Assembly: GCF_900250115.1 (NCBI RefSeq)
Contig: NZ_LT984803.1
Location: forward strand, 2,135,583-2,199,582
Source: Cupriavidus taiwanensis
Lineage (GTDB): Bacteria; Pseudomonadota; Gammaproteobacteria; Burkholderiales; Burkholderiaceae
DNA: 64,000 nucleotides
Direction of reading: 5' to 3'
The position numbers and the translations under genes are program-made. Positions 1-9,009 of this stretch are shown here, piece by piece. The notes under the pieces were generated by a model. That model did no database searches. It was not told where the DNA came from and worked only from the letters and a program-made list of their open reading frames with translations. Every line of letters begins with the position of its first letter. Within the stretch, counting starts at the first letter, position 1.

Positions 1-643
1 TCGGCAGCACCAGGTGCCACAGGTAGTCCATCACCTTGCCCATCAGCGACAGCTGCTCCCAGTTGTCGGAGGTCAGCCCGCGCAGCGGGAACCACTGCAC
101 GAAGGTGCCGCCGCCGAACACCACCAGCAGCAGCACGCCCAGCACGAAGCCGGGAATGGCATAGCCCACCAGCACGATGACGCTGGTCACCACGTCGAAG
201 CGGCTGCCCGCCCGGATCGCCTTGGAGATGCCGAGCGGCACCGATATCAGGTAGGTCAGGAAGAAGGTCCACAAGCCGAGGCTGACCGATACCGGCAGCT
301 TGGACTTGACCAGCTCCCACACGCTGCGGTGCTGGAAATAGCTCTCTCCCAGGTCGAACTGGGCAAAGCGCTTGAGCATCAGGAAGTAGCGCTCCAGCGG
401 CGGCTTGTCGAAGCCGTAGAGGGCCTGGATTTCCTTGATCTTGTCGGGGTCGACGCCGCGCCGCCCGCGGTACTCGGCGCCACCGCCGCTGGCTTCGCCA
501 GCGCCGCCGCGCCCTTTCAGCTCCATCATCATCTGTTCGACCGGACCGCCCGGCACGAACTGGATCACGACGAAGGTCAGCGTGATGACCCCGACCAGCG
601 TCGGGATCATCAGCAAGATGCGTTTGAGCAGATAGGCAAGCAT
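1..643 (-). CDS. yejB: Peptide ABC transporter permease YejB (3' end outside window)
   Basis: Inner-membrane permease of a Yej-type (microcin C / oligopeptide) ABC importer. About 214 N-terminal residues are visible; the rest lies beyond base 1. The protein opens with MLAYLLKRIL and a first membrane helix at about residues 8-30. A periplasmic stretch with the YEYRG-like and GFDKPP-type signature of YejB follows, and then further hydrophobic segments. The start at 643 is the first ATG of the frame. It lies 51 bases after the stop of yejA on the same strand, the usual yejA-yejB order. Family assignment rests on sequence pattern and context, not on a database search. Confidence 0.88.
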   Translation of the reverse strand, partial: MLAYLLKRILLMIPTLVGVITLTFVVIQFVPGGPVEQMMMELKGRGGAGEASGGGAEYRGRRGVDPDKIKEIQALYGFDKPPLERYFLMLKRFAQFDLGESYFQHRSVWELVKSKLPVSVSLGLWTFFLTYLISVPLGISKAIRAGSRFDVVTSVIVLVGYAIPGFVLGVLLLVVFGGGTFVQWFPLRGLTSDNWEQLSLMGKVMDYLWHLVLP

Positions 644-694
644 GGGGGCCGTCTCTTTCCTTGTCCGCGCTGAACCCGCCAGCGCCTGGGCGCC

Positions 695-2596
695 TCAGCG
701 GGCTTGCGCCTGCACGTCGGTGCGCCACCAGTGGCTGAGGATCCAGCCTTCCGCCGTGTAGAAATACGGCAGCCGCTCCGGATACGCCAGCGTCTTGCGG
801 TAGGCGACCCGGTGCGACGCGCTGTACCAGTTCGGCACGATGTAATAGCCATGCATCAGCACCCGGTCCAGCGCGCGGCCGGCCGTGACCAGCTCGGCGC
901 GGGTATCGGCGCGCAGCACGTTGTCGACCAGCTTGTCGACCACCGGCGACTTCAGTCCGAACAGGTTGTCCGAGCCCGGCGTGCCGGCGGCCTCGCTGGA
1001 AAAGCGGTCGCGCAGTTCATTGCCGGGGCTTTGCGAATCGGGGAAGCGGATCGAAACCATGTCGAAGTCGAAGTCTTCGAGCCGCTTCTGGTACAGCGCG
1101 AAATCCGTGGTGCGCTGGTGCACCTGGATGCCGAGCTTCTCCAGGTTGCGCACGTAGGTAGTGATCACGCGGCTCATGGCGCCGCCGTCGTCGAGGAACT
1201 CGAACACCAGCGGCTCGCCCTTGGCGTTGCGCAACGCGCCGTCGGTATAGGTCCAGCCGGCCTGTGCCAGCAAACGCCGCGCCAGGCGCAGGTTGTCGCG
1301 CAGCGAGCGCGGCGGCGCGGTGCTGGGCTGGACCACGTCGGGGCCGAACACCTCGGGCGGCAGCTGCGCGCGCAGCGGTTCGAGCAGCAGCAGTTCGCCG
1401 GGACCGGGACGGCCGTCGAAGGTGGCGCTGGCCGACAGTTCGCTGTTGGAAAACCAGCTGTCCAGGCGCTTGTAGGCGCCGTAGAACAGCTGCCGGTTGA
1501 GCCATTCGAAATCGAGCGCGAGGATCAGCGCCTGGCGCACGCGCACGTCCTGGAACACCGGCTTGCGCAGGTTCATGACATAGCCCTGCATGCCGGCGCC
1601 GTTGCGGTGCGGGAACTCGGTCTTGAGCAGTTCGCCGTTGCGAAAGCGCGTGCCCTGGTAGCTCTTGGACCAGTTCTTGGCCTTGTATTCGACGATCGCG
1701 TCGAACTCGCCGGCCTTGAAGGCCTCGAGCCGGGCGGTCTCGTCCTTGTACAGGCGGTAGACCACGCGCGCGAAATTGAAGGTGCCGCGCCGCACCGCGA
1801 GATCCTTGCCCCAGTACTTCGGGTCGCGCTGGAAGATGATGCCGCGGCCGGCGTCGAAGCGCTCGATCAGGTAGGGGCCGCTGGCCACCGGCGCCTCGAA
1901 GGTGAGCTTCTCGAACGGGACCTTGGCGGTCCACTTGCGCGAGAACACCGGCAGCGAGCCGACGATTAGCGGCAGCTCGCGGTTGCGCTGCTTGAAATCG
2001 AAGCGCACGGTGCGCTCGCCGGTCACGACCACCGCCTTCACGTCGGTGCACATGCTGCGATAGCCTGGGCTCGAGGCCTTGCTCATCAGCATGTCATAGG
2101 AATACTTGACGTCCGAGGCCAGCACCGGATCGCCATTGGAAAAGCGCGCCTGCGGGCGGATCGTGAAGGTGACCGACAACTCGTCCGGCGCCACCGTGAC
2201 GTCCTCGGCCAGCAGGCCGTAGGCACTGGCGCTTTCGTCGGCGCTGCTGATCAGCAGCGACTCGAACATCAGCGCGTTCAGTCCGGGCGCCGAGGTGCCC
2301 TTCAGCGTGAACGGATTGAACTTGTCGAAACTGGTGCGCCGGTCAGGATTGGCGAGCGTCAGCGTGCCGCCGACCGGCGCGTTGGGATTGGCGTATTCGA
2401 AGTGCGAGAAATTCGGCTGGTACTTGAGGTCACCGTGCAGCGCAAAGCCATGGGCCGCCCATGCCGGATCAGAAAAGAGCGAGACCCCCGCCGCCAGCGA
2501 CAGCGCCAGCTTCATTGCCGCCCAACCACGCAGTACTGCATCCCGCCGGAAGCACTGCCATGCCGCCTGAAGCGGCCAACGTGCTTGAATAGGCAT
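695..2596 (-). CDS. yejA: Extracellular solute-binding protein of Yej peptide importer
   Basis: Periplasmic oligopeptide-binding protein (SBP family 5) that would hand peptides to the YejB/E/F complex. It is about 633 residues, a normal length for YejA, and has typical features such as the HGDLKY and FNPF segments near the mature N terminus. The start at 2596 is preferred because GGAGG lies about 11 bases upstream. A GTG eight codons earlier (2620) is possible. An ATG at 2515 would give a compact 20-residue signal peptide ending in DPAWA before AHG. With the 2596 start the signal peptide is unusually long (about 47 residues) and contains RRD ahead of the hydrophobic core. It is followed directly by yejB. 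Confidence 0.88.
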   Translation of the reverse strand: MPIQARWPLQAAWQCFRRDAVLRGWAAMKLALSLAAGVSLFSDPAWAAHGFALHGDLKYQPNFSHFEYANPNAPVGGTLTLANPDRRTSFDKFNPFTLKGTSAPGLNALMFESLLISSADESASAYGLLAEDVTVAPDELSVTFTIRPQARFSNGDPVLASDVKYSYDMLMSKASSPGYRSMCTDVKAVVVTGERTVRFDFKQRNRELPLIVGSLPVFSRKWTAKVPFEKLTFEAPVASGPYLIERFDAGRGIIFQRDPKYWGKDLAVRRGTFNFARVVYRLYKDETARLEAFKAGEFDAIVEYKAKNWSKSYQGTRFRNGELLKTEFPHRNGAGMQGYVMNLRKPVFQDVRVRQALILALDFEWLNRQLFYGAYKRLDSWFSNSELSASATFDGRPGPGELLLLEPLRAQLPPEVFGPDVVQPSTAPPRSLRDNLRLARRLLAQAGWTYTDGALRNAKGEPLVFEFLDDGGAMSRVITTYVRNLEKLGIQVHQRTTDFALYQKRLEDFDFDMVSIRFPDSQSPGNELRDRFSSEAAGTPGSDNLFGLKSPVVDKLVDNVLRADTRAELVTAGRALDRVLMHGYYIVPNWYSASHRVAYRKTLAYPERLPYFYTAEGWILSHWWRTDVQAQAR

Positions 2597-2805
2597 CCTG
2601 TTGGATTCCTCCACTGTCACCTGTGGGGCCCGGCGTTCTGCGGCCGGGCCAAGTATGAGACAATTTTACATGCGTCCGGGGTGGCCCCAGCCATCCGGAC
2701 ATTCCCTCTGCGCGGCGCAATAAAAGGGCCGCAAGACAGCCCGGCACCCGCACGGCCGCACGGCGGACGCACGAAGCGTGCCTGATACACCACCTTGGAG
2801 AATTT

Positions 2806-3594
2806 ATGGGATTTCTGGCAGGTAAGCGGATCCTGATCACCGGCTTGCTTTCGAACCGCTCGATCGCCTATGGCATTGCCTCGGCGTGCAAGCGCGAAGG
2901 CGCCGAACTGGCCTTCACCTACGTCGGCGAACGGTTCAAGGACCGGATCAGCGACTTTGCCAAGGAATTCGGCAGCGACCTGATTTTCGAATGCGACGTC
3001 GGCAGCGACGAGCAGATTGCCGCCACCTTCGCCGCATTGGGCCAGCGTTGGGAAAAGTTCGACGGCCTGGTGCACTCGATCGGCTTCGCGCCGCGTGAAG
3101 CGATTGCCGGCGATTTCCTCGACGGCCTGTCGCGAGAAGGCTTCCGCATCGCCCACGACATTTCCGCGTACAGCTTCCCGGCGCTGGCCAAGGCCGCCCT
3201 GCCGCTGCTGTCGGACCAGGCCTCGCTGCTGACGCTGACTTACCTGGGCGCCGAGCGCGTGGTCCCCAACTACAACACCATGGGCCTGGCCAAGGCCTCG
3301 CTCGAGGCCAGCGTGCGCTACCTGGCCGCATCGGTCGGCCCGCGCGGCATCCGTGCCAACGGCATCTCGGCCGGCCCGATCAAGACCCTGGCTGCTTCCG
3401 GCATCAAGGGTTTCGGCAAGCTGCTCGGCCACTTCGAGGAAGCCGCGCCGCTGCGCCGCAATGTCACCATCGAAGAGGTCGGCAACGTCGCCGCCTTCCT
3501 GCTGTCGGACCTGGCCAGCGGCGTGACGGGCGAGATCACCTACGTCGACGGTGGCTTCAACGTGGTCGGCGCCAGCGTCGCGGACGCGGAGTAA
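2806..3594 (+). CDS. fabI: Enoyl-[acyl-carrier-protein] reductase (NADH) FabI
   Basis: Cytoplasmic enzyme that reduces trans-2-enoyl-ACP in the last step of each fatty-acid elongation cycle. It is the target of triclosan-type inhibitors. The protein is 262 residues, standard for FabI. It has the N-terminal Rossmann GxxxxxSIAxG pattern ([11 protein letters not shown]) and the FabI-type Tyr-x6-Lys catalytic pair in YNTMGLAK. The C-terminal segment [13 protein letters not shown] is also typical. The ATG at 2806 follows GGAGAATTT, a good ribosome site. It is monocistronic, facing away from yejA and ending at a strong terminator shared with the convergent MFS gene. Confidence 0.96.
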   Translation: MGFLAGKRILITGLLSNRSIAYGIASACKREGAELAFTYVGERFKDRISDFAKEFGSDLIFECDVGSDEQIAATFAALGQRWEKFDGLVHSIGFAPREAIAGDFLDGLSREGFRIAHDISAYSFPALAKAALPLLSDQASLLTLTYLGAERVVPNYNTMGLAKASLEASVRYLAASVGPRGIRANGISAGPIKTLAASGIKGFGKLLGHFEEAAPLRRNVTIEEVGNVAAFLLSDLASGVTGEITYVDGGFNVVGASVADAE

Positions 3595-3619
3595 ATCCGG
3601 CGCCGGCAACGCGCGCAAT

Positions 3620-3654
3620 AAAAAAGGGGGTGCCGCGATGGCACCCCCTTTTTG
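3620..3654. terminator. Bidirectional rho-independent terminator between fabI and the MFS gene
   Basis: A stem of GGGGGTGCC pairing with GGCACCCCC around a five-base loop is flanked by an A run on the left and a T run on the right. It can therefore stop transcription from fabI (+) and from the convergent transporter gene (-). Confidence 0.9.
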
Positions 3655-3687
3655 CTTCGGGATTCCGACCAGGCGCGCGCCAGGGTG

Positions 3688-4929
3688 CTACGCCGCGGCG
3701 GGGACGCGCCGCTCCATGCTCAGCATCGACCAGGCGTAGATCACCAGCCCGCCAAGCGCCAGCAGCAGGCCGACCCAGCCGGTCGATTCCCAGCCCAGGC
3801 CGGCGGCGATGGTGAGCCCGCCCAGCCACGCGCCCAGCGCATTGGCCAGGTTGAAAGCCGAATGGTTGAGCGCCGCGGCCAGGGTCTGGGCATCGCCGGC
3901 CACGTCCATCAGCCGGATCTGCAGCGCCGGGCCCAGCGCCACGGCGGTGCCGACCAGCAGCACATTGAACGCCGCGAGCCAGGCATGCGGCGCGGTAAAG
4001 GTAAAGGCGCCCAGCACCAGCGCGGTCCACACCAGCACCCCGCCCACCGTGGGCATCAGGGCCTTGTCGGCCAGCCTGGCGCCGGCCAGGTTGCCCGCCA
4101 CCATGCCGATGCCGAACAGCGCCAGCACCACCGGGATGCCGGCCGCAGGCATACGCGCCAGCTCCAGCATGGTGGGCTTGATATAGCTGAACACCGAGAA
4201 CATGCCGCCAAACCCGATCGCGCCGATACCCAGCGTCAGCCAGACCTGCTTGCGCCCGAGCGCGGACAACTCGCGCAGCGGGCTGGCACGCCGGTCGGCC
4301 GGCACGAACGGGACCCAGCGCCATGCCAGCAGCGCCGTCAGCGCGCCGAGCGCGCCCACGATCACGAAGGCAGAACGCCAGCCCAGCCAGGTGCCGACCG
4401 CCGCGGCGATCGGCACGCCGACCAGCGTCGCGGTGGTCAGGCCCAGCATCACCAGCCCCACCGCCTGCGCGCGACGCGCGCGCGGCACCAGGCTGGCCGC
4501 GACCAGCGCCGCGACGCCGAAGTACGTGCCATGCGGAAAGCCCGTGAGCAGGCGCGCCACCATCATCGTCAGATACGATGGCGCCAGCGCGCTGGCGATA
4601 TTGCCAGCGGCAAACACTGCCATCAGTGCGATCAGCAGGTTGCGCCGCGGCCAGCGCGCACCGAGTACCGCCAGCAGCGGCGCGCCGACGACCACGCCGA
4701 GCGCATAGGCGCTGATCAGGTGGCCGGCTTGCGGGATCGAGATGCCGAGGTCGGTCGCGGCATCGGGCAGCAGGCCCATGATGACGAACTCGCCGGTGCC
4801 GATGGCGAAGCTGCCGACACCGAGCGCCAGCAGCGGCAGCCGGCCGGCCGTGCCGGAATCGCGTGAAGGCAGGGAAGCGTCGGCGCCGCGGTCTGGAGCC
4901 GCGGCGGATTGTGCATGTGGGGCGGCCAT
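3688..4929 (-). CDS. MFS exporter, DHA1 (AraJ/YdhP-like) family
   Basis: Twelve-helix major facilitator of 413 residues. After a hydrophilic N-terminal tail of about 30 residues the first helix begins at LLALGVGSFAIGTGEFVIMG, the opening typical of the AraJ/YdhP/sugar-efflux branch of DHA1 drug exporters. The loop 2-3 motif appears as LGARWPRRN. The substrate cannot be read from the sequence; arabinose, purine ribonucleoside or drug efflux are all reported in this branch. It ends at the terminator shared with fabI, and about 330 bases separate it from the frameshifted efflux gene upstream. Confidence 0.85.
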   Translation of the reverse strand: MAAPHAQSAAAPDRGADASLPSRDSGTAGRLPLLALGVGSFAIGTGEFVIMGLLPDAATDLGISIPQAGHLISAYALGVVVGAPLLAVLGARWPRRNLLIALMAVFAAGNIASALAPSYLTMMVARLLTGFPHGTYFGVAALVAASLVPRARRAQAVGLVMLGLTTATLVGVPIAAAVGTWLGWRSAFVIVGALGALTALLAWRWVPFVPADRRASPLRELSALGRKQVWLTLGIGAIGFGGMFSVFSYIKPTMLELARMPAAGIPVVLALFGIGMVAGNLAGARLADKALMPTVGGVLVWTALVLGAFTFTAPHAWLAAFNVLLVGTAVALGPALQIRLMDVAGDAQTLAAALNHSAFNLANALGAWLGGLTIAAGLGWESTGWVGLLLALGGLVIYAWSMLSMERRVPAAA

Positions 4930-5260
4930 GTACAGGATTGCAGGAAGTTCAACGAAATGCCGCCCGCTGACGGGCGAGGTAGTGTCCTCGCCTCTGATCG
5001 ATCCAGCGTGCTCCTGTGCGGCGCGCAGGCATTATTGTGCGGCAAAAACGGGAATCCTGCCGGCGCCGCACCCGCGTCCCGGCACCCTGGCCAGGACCGC
5101 GACGCGCCCGCGCCCGGCGCGGCATCCTTGCGCCAGGGCTGGGCGTCCTCGCCCAGGCTGGCCAGGTTGAACCGGATCAGGTCCAGCACCGCCGCGGTCA
5201 TCACGGAACCGGACATCACGGGAAGGCCGCCCACCAGGTTGCGCAGCCTGATCGCCCCCT
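4930..5260. other. Intergenic stretch without a convincing gene
   Basis: Between the MFS start and the end of the DUF2955 frame. On the minus strand a short frame beginning near 5216 reads MSGSVMTAAVLDLIRFNLAS and looks protein-like for about 30 residues. It then turns into low-quality sequence that runs through the MFS start. It may be the remnant of a lost gene or chance coding potential. No terminator or promoter is obvious. Confidence 0.4.
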
Positions 5261-6309
5261 TCAGCCGGAGAGCTGCCGTGCGCCGCGCGGCTGATCGAGC
5301 CATGCGACCATCAGCCAGGCATACAGCGTGACGCCGACAAACAGGCCCATGCGCACGGCAAAGGCGGTATAGACGTCCTTGCCGGCGGCGCTGTCCTGTA
5401 CGGACTGGCTCAGCAGGATGATCAGCGTCACGAGGGTATTGACCCAGAAGCCGGGCGGGTACCGCGACGGAACGAGGCCATACAGCTTGCGCGCCGCCAG
5501 CAGGCCGAACAGCAGCATCCACAGGAAGAACATCCACAAATGCACGAACAGGCTGAGCGCGCCCCAGAACAGGATTGCCAGCACACCGCCAAGCAGGGTC
5601 GAGCCCAGCAGTTCCCGCCCCGCGCCGCGCGCCGAGGTGGTGCAGGTTTGGCGGCCCAGCGTGGCCGCCTTCATGATGATCGGCAGGTACGCCGCCGGAT
5701 CGTTCAGGGCCAGCAGGAACGCCGGCATGACCACCAGCGCGGCGCGCAGCGCGATGCGGGCGGCCTGGTCTTCCGGCAGGGCCCGGGGTGGGGCGCGGCG
5801 ACCGCGCCAGCGGGCTCCGGAAACAGCCAGTGGCCAAGCCCGAGCGCGACCAGGGCGACCAGCAGCCCCTTGACCAGCGCTTCGATCACCGTGACCGCCA
5901 GGCCGAAATCAAAAGTGCCCGCCGCCGAGATCATGGTCACGCCCACCACCAGGAATGTCGACACCAGGCCGTTGCCGCCGCGCAATCCGTAGCGAAAGGC
6001 CAGGAACAGGCACAGGGCCACCAGCAGTACGCCACTGGCGGGGTAATAGCGCAGCAGCGGAATCAGCAGCAGGCCGGTACCGGTGGTCAGCATCACCACC
6101 AGCGCCAGGCCCAGCCCGGCCTTGGGCGACATCGGGCGGTTGAGGCTGGCCAGCAGGAACACGCCGAGCACCGGCGCGACCATGGGGACCGGCAGGCCCA
6201 GTCCAAAGCTGGCCGCCAGGCACAGCGCGGTACCGCTGGCCAGGCGCAGGCAACGCCGGCCACGTGGATCGCGCGCGGGCAACGGCGGCGCCTGGCCGTC
6301 AGTAGACAT
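5261..6309 (-). pseudogene. DUF2955 / FUSC-like inner-membrane efflux protein, frameshifted
   Basis: Two minus-strand frames together make one protein of about 349 residues, the normal size of DUF2955 (AaeB/FUSC-like) membrane proteins that work with HlyD adaptors. The first runs from the ATG at 6309 (MSTDGQAPPLPARD, then helices) to about 5790. The second continues at about 5790 as RALPEDQAARIALRAALVVM and ends in frame at 5261. The switch falls in a C/G-rich run at 5781-5800 and fits loss of one base. Neither half alone is complete. It is either a real recent inactivation or a sequencing error. The start overlaps the hlyD-like stop by 11 bases, so it is the last gene of the efflux operon. 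Confidence 0.75.
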
Positions 6310-7444
6310 AGGAAAGCCAGCTCATCAGGTACAGGAACACCCGCCCAAGCGGATTGAGCGGATTGCCCTCGGTGGGAAACGCCATGACTTCGGCCTGCCC
6401 GCCCACGCGAATGCCGCGAACCGCCGCAAGTTCCTCCCGATCGATCTCGACAATGACCGGGAAGCGTTGCGCCGGCCGCAGCCAGTCACGGCTGTTCTGC
6501 ACCGTCGGCAGGCTGCCCGGCGGCGTGCCCGGCCCCACGTTGACACCATAGCCGACGCTGCGCACGCGGCCATCGAAGACCCGGCCCGGCAAGGCATCCA
6601 GCACGACGGCAACCGGCGTGCCGGGCTCGACGCGGCCCAGGTTGTTCTCGGTCATTTCGGCGCTGACCCACACATCGTGGATCGCGATCAGCGTCATCAC
6701 CGGATTGCCGGCTGCGGCGAACTGGCCGACGTCGGTGCGCAGGTCGGTGACCAGCCCGGCGGTGCGCGCCCGCACCTGCGTATTGGCCAGGTCCAGCTCG
6801 GCCTTTTCCAGCGCCGTGGCGGCGCTGCGCAGCTTGGCGTTCTCGTCCTCGCTGCCGCCCTGCTGCTCGCGCGCCCGCTGCACCTCGGCCCGGGCGGCGG
6901 CGACCTGGCTGACGGCCTGCTCGAGGCTGGCCCGCGCCACCTCCAGGCGTCGCAGCGAAATGGTGCCCGGGTCTTCGCGGTACAGCCGCTCGAGGCGCTC
7001 GCTATCCTGCCGCGCCTTGACTTCGTTGGCACGGGCCGCGCGCAGCGAGGCCTGCGCCGATTCGATGCCCGCGGTGCTGGCGCCGACCTGCCGGCGCGTC
7101 GATTCCAGGTCAGCGCGGGCGCGATCCACCGCAATCTTGTAGTGCTGCGGATCGACCTCGAACAGCACCGTGCCAGCCGCGATGTCCTGATTGTTGCGCA
7201 CATGCACCCTGGTCACGCGCCCGGACACCTCCGCGGCAACCGGCACCACGAAGGCCTGCACCCGCGCCTGCTGCGTGTAGGGGGTCAGGCGGTCGGCCAG
7301 CAGGTACCAGACCAGGCTGATCACGATCAGCAGCAGGACCCAGCGCACGCCCTTTCCCGACGCGTCGGCAGCGGGTGGCGGCGGCGCGGGCGCCGGAGCT
7401 TTCGGCACCGCGGGTGCTGGGGAAGGTTGCGGGAGGTCACTCAT
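6299..7444 (-). CDS. HlyD-family membrane fusion protein (AaeA/EmrA-like)
   Basis: Periplasmic adaptor linking an inner-membrane pump to an outer-membrane channel. It is 381 residues. A proline/alanine-rich cytoplasmic N-terminal tail precedes one membrane anchor at about residues 33-52. Next come the first lipoyl half with the VAAEVSGRVTRVHVRNNQDI pattern, a long alpha-helical hairpin rich in Ala, Arg and Glu (about 110-220), the second lipoyl half and a beta-barrel region. The start ATG overlaps the stop of the outer-membrane channel gene as ATGA. Its overlap with the DUF2955 gene shows a translationally coupled tripartite system. The substrate is unknown; aromatic acids or drugs are likely from the family. 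Confidence 0.9.
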   Translation of the reverse strand: MSDLPQPSPAPAVPKAPAPAPPPPAADASGKGVRWVLLLIVISLVWYLLADRLTPYTQQARVQAFVVPVAAEVSGRVTRVHVRNNQDIAAGTVLFEVDPQHYKIAVDRARADLESTRRQVGASTAGIESAQASLRAARANEVKARQDSERLERLYREDPGTISLRRLEVARASLEQAVSQVAAARAEVQRAREQQGGSEDENAKLRSAATALEKAELDLANTQVRARTAGLVTDLRTDVGQFAAAGNPVMTLIAIHDVWVSAEMTENNLGRVEPGTPVAVVLDALPGRVFDGRVRSVGYGVNVGPGTPPGSLPTVQNSRDWLRPAQRFPVIVEIDREELAAVRGIRVGGQAEVMAFPTEGNPLNPLGRVFLYLMSWLSYVY

Positions 7445-8994
7445 CGCGCTCGCTCAGGGTTACCGTTGACTGACAGGGAAGCCGGAGCCGGCGCGGGCTC
7501 GTCCAGCAGCGTCCCCCAGTCGGTGCGTTGCTGCATCTGCCGGCGGGTGGCCGGGTCCAGCAGCGGCGGCACGCTCGACCAGCCGCCGCCGAGCGCCTTG
7601 TACACGGCGATCAGGTCGCTGACGGCATTGCTCCGGTTGACCACGTAAGCATCCTGCTGGGCCGCCAGCGCACGCTGTGCATCGAGCACGCGCTGGAAGT
7701 CCGAATAGCCCTCGCGGTAAAGCGCGTTGGCCAGTGTCAGCGAACGCCGCGCGGCCAGCGCGCTGTCGCGCAGGATCTGCTCGCGCTCCAGCGCCTTGAT
7801 CAGCGCGCTGGCGGCATCGTCGGCTTCGCGCGCCGCCTGCCGCACGGCATCCTGGTAGGCGACGATCAACTGCTGCAGCCTGGCGTCCTGCACGCGCACG
7901 GTGTTCCTGATGCGGCCATAGTCGAACACGTTCCAGCGCAGGCTGGGGCCGCCGACCAGCGCCAGACTGTTGGGCGTGCCCGCCAGCGTGCTGGCGGACC
8001 AGACAATGCTGCCCAGGAGCGTCACCGACGGATACAGATCAGCCTCGGCCACGCCGATCAGCGCCGACTGCGCGGCGATCTGCCACTCGGCGGCGCGGAT
8101 ATCCGGACGGCGCTGCAGCAGGCTGGCCGGCACGTCCTGCAGCACGGCGCGATCGATCAGCGGAATCACGCCTTCCTGGCCGGTCAGTTCCGGCAACTCC
8201 GGCAAGGGTCCCGGCGGGCGGCCGATCAGTACCGCCAGGGCATTGCGGGTGCGCGTGATCTGGCTTTCAAATTCCGGGATGGTGCTGAGGGTGCCCAGGT
8301 ACTGGGTCTTGGCCTGTTGCAGGTCGAGCTCGTCGGTCTCGCCGCTCTTGAACAGGCGCTCGGTGATTTCGAGGCTGCGCCGCTGCAGCGCCGCGTTGTC
8401 GCGCGCGATGCGCAGGCGCGCCTCGGCCGTGCGCAAGGCAAAGTAGGTCTCCGCCACCTGGGCGCGCAGCAGCACCAGCACATCGTCGCGGTTGGCGCTG
8501 GCCGCAAAGTAGGCGGCATCGGCGGATTCGATGGCGCGGCTGAAGCGCCCCCAGAAATCCAGCTCCCAGCCGATGTCGAAGCCGGCGCTGTATTGCCAGA
8601 AGCGACTGTTCTGCGGGTTACGGCCACCGGCCTGCCGGCGTTCCGTGTACAGGACATCGGCACTGGCCTGCTGCAGCTGCGGGAAGCGCCCGCTCTGGGC
8701 AATACCCAGCTGGGCGCGCGCCTCCATCACGCGCAGGCCGGCGATCTTCAGGCCGGCATTGTGCGCATCGGCTTCGGCAATCAGCCGTTCGAGCGCGGGG
8801 TCGCCGAAGACCTGCCACCACTCGCGGATGTCGGGCAGCGTCCGCTGCACGGTGGCCTGCTCGAGCGCCGGCGTGCGCCACTGCTGCGTCCAGGACTCAT
8901 GCTGCGACTTGAAGTCAGGCCCCAGGCGCGCGCAGCCGCCCACGCAGCAGACACCGGCCAGCAATGCGCGCAAAAGATGGCGCCAGCGCGGCAT
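7441..8994 (-). CDS. Outer-membrane efflux lipoprotein, NodT/OprM family
   Basis: TolC-like outer-membrane channel of 517 residues. The N terminus MPRWRHLLRALLAGVCCVGG leads to a lipobox (VGGC) and then ARLGPDFK, the classic start of a mature NodT/OprM lipoprotein. Two outer-membrane efflux repeats are recognisable by paired long helices (for example around LRIARDNAALQRRSLEITER, and the later DAQRALAAQQDAYV). It sits between a PerM-like gene (16 bases upstream) and the HlyD adaptor (ATGA overlap), so it supplies the outer-membrane part of this efflux set. Confidence 0.92.
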   Translation of the reverse strand: MPRWRHLLRALLAGVCCVGGCARLGPDFKSQHESWTQQWRTPALEQATVQRTLPDIREWWQVFGDPALERLIAEADAHNAGLKIAGLRVMEARAQLGIAQSGRFPQLQQASADVLYTERRQAGGRNPQNSRFWQYSAGFDIGWELDFWGRFSRAIESADAAYFAASANRDDVLVLLRAQVAETYFALRTAEARLRIARDNAALQRRSLEITERLFKSGETDELDLQQAKTQYLGTLSTIPEFESQITRTRNALAVLIGRPPGPLPELPELTGQEGVIPLIDRAVLQDVPASLLQRRPDIRAAEWQIAAQSALIGVAEADLYPSVTLLGSIVWSASTLAGTPNSLALVGGPSLRWNVFDYGRIRNTVRVQDARLQQLIVAYQDAVRQAAREADDAASALIKALEREQILRDSALAARRSLTLANALYREGYSDFQRVLDAQRALAAQQDAYVVNRSNAVSDLIAVYKALGGGWSSVPPLLDPATRRQMQQRTDWGTLLDEPAPAPASLSVNGNPERAR

Positions 8995-9009
8995 GGGGGC
9001 CGGACGGCG

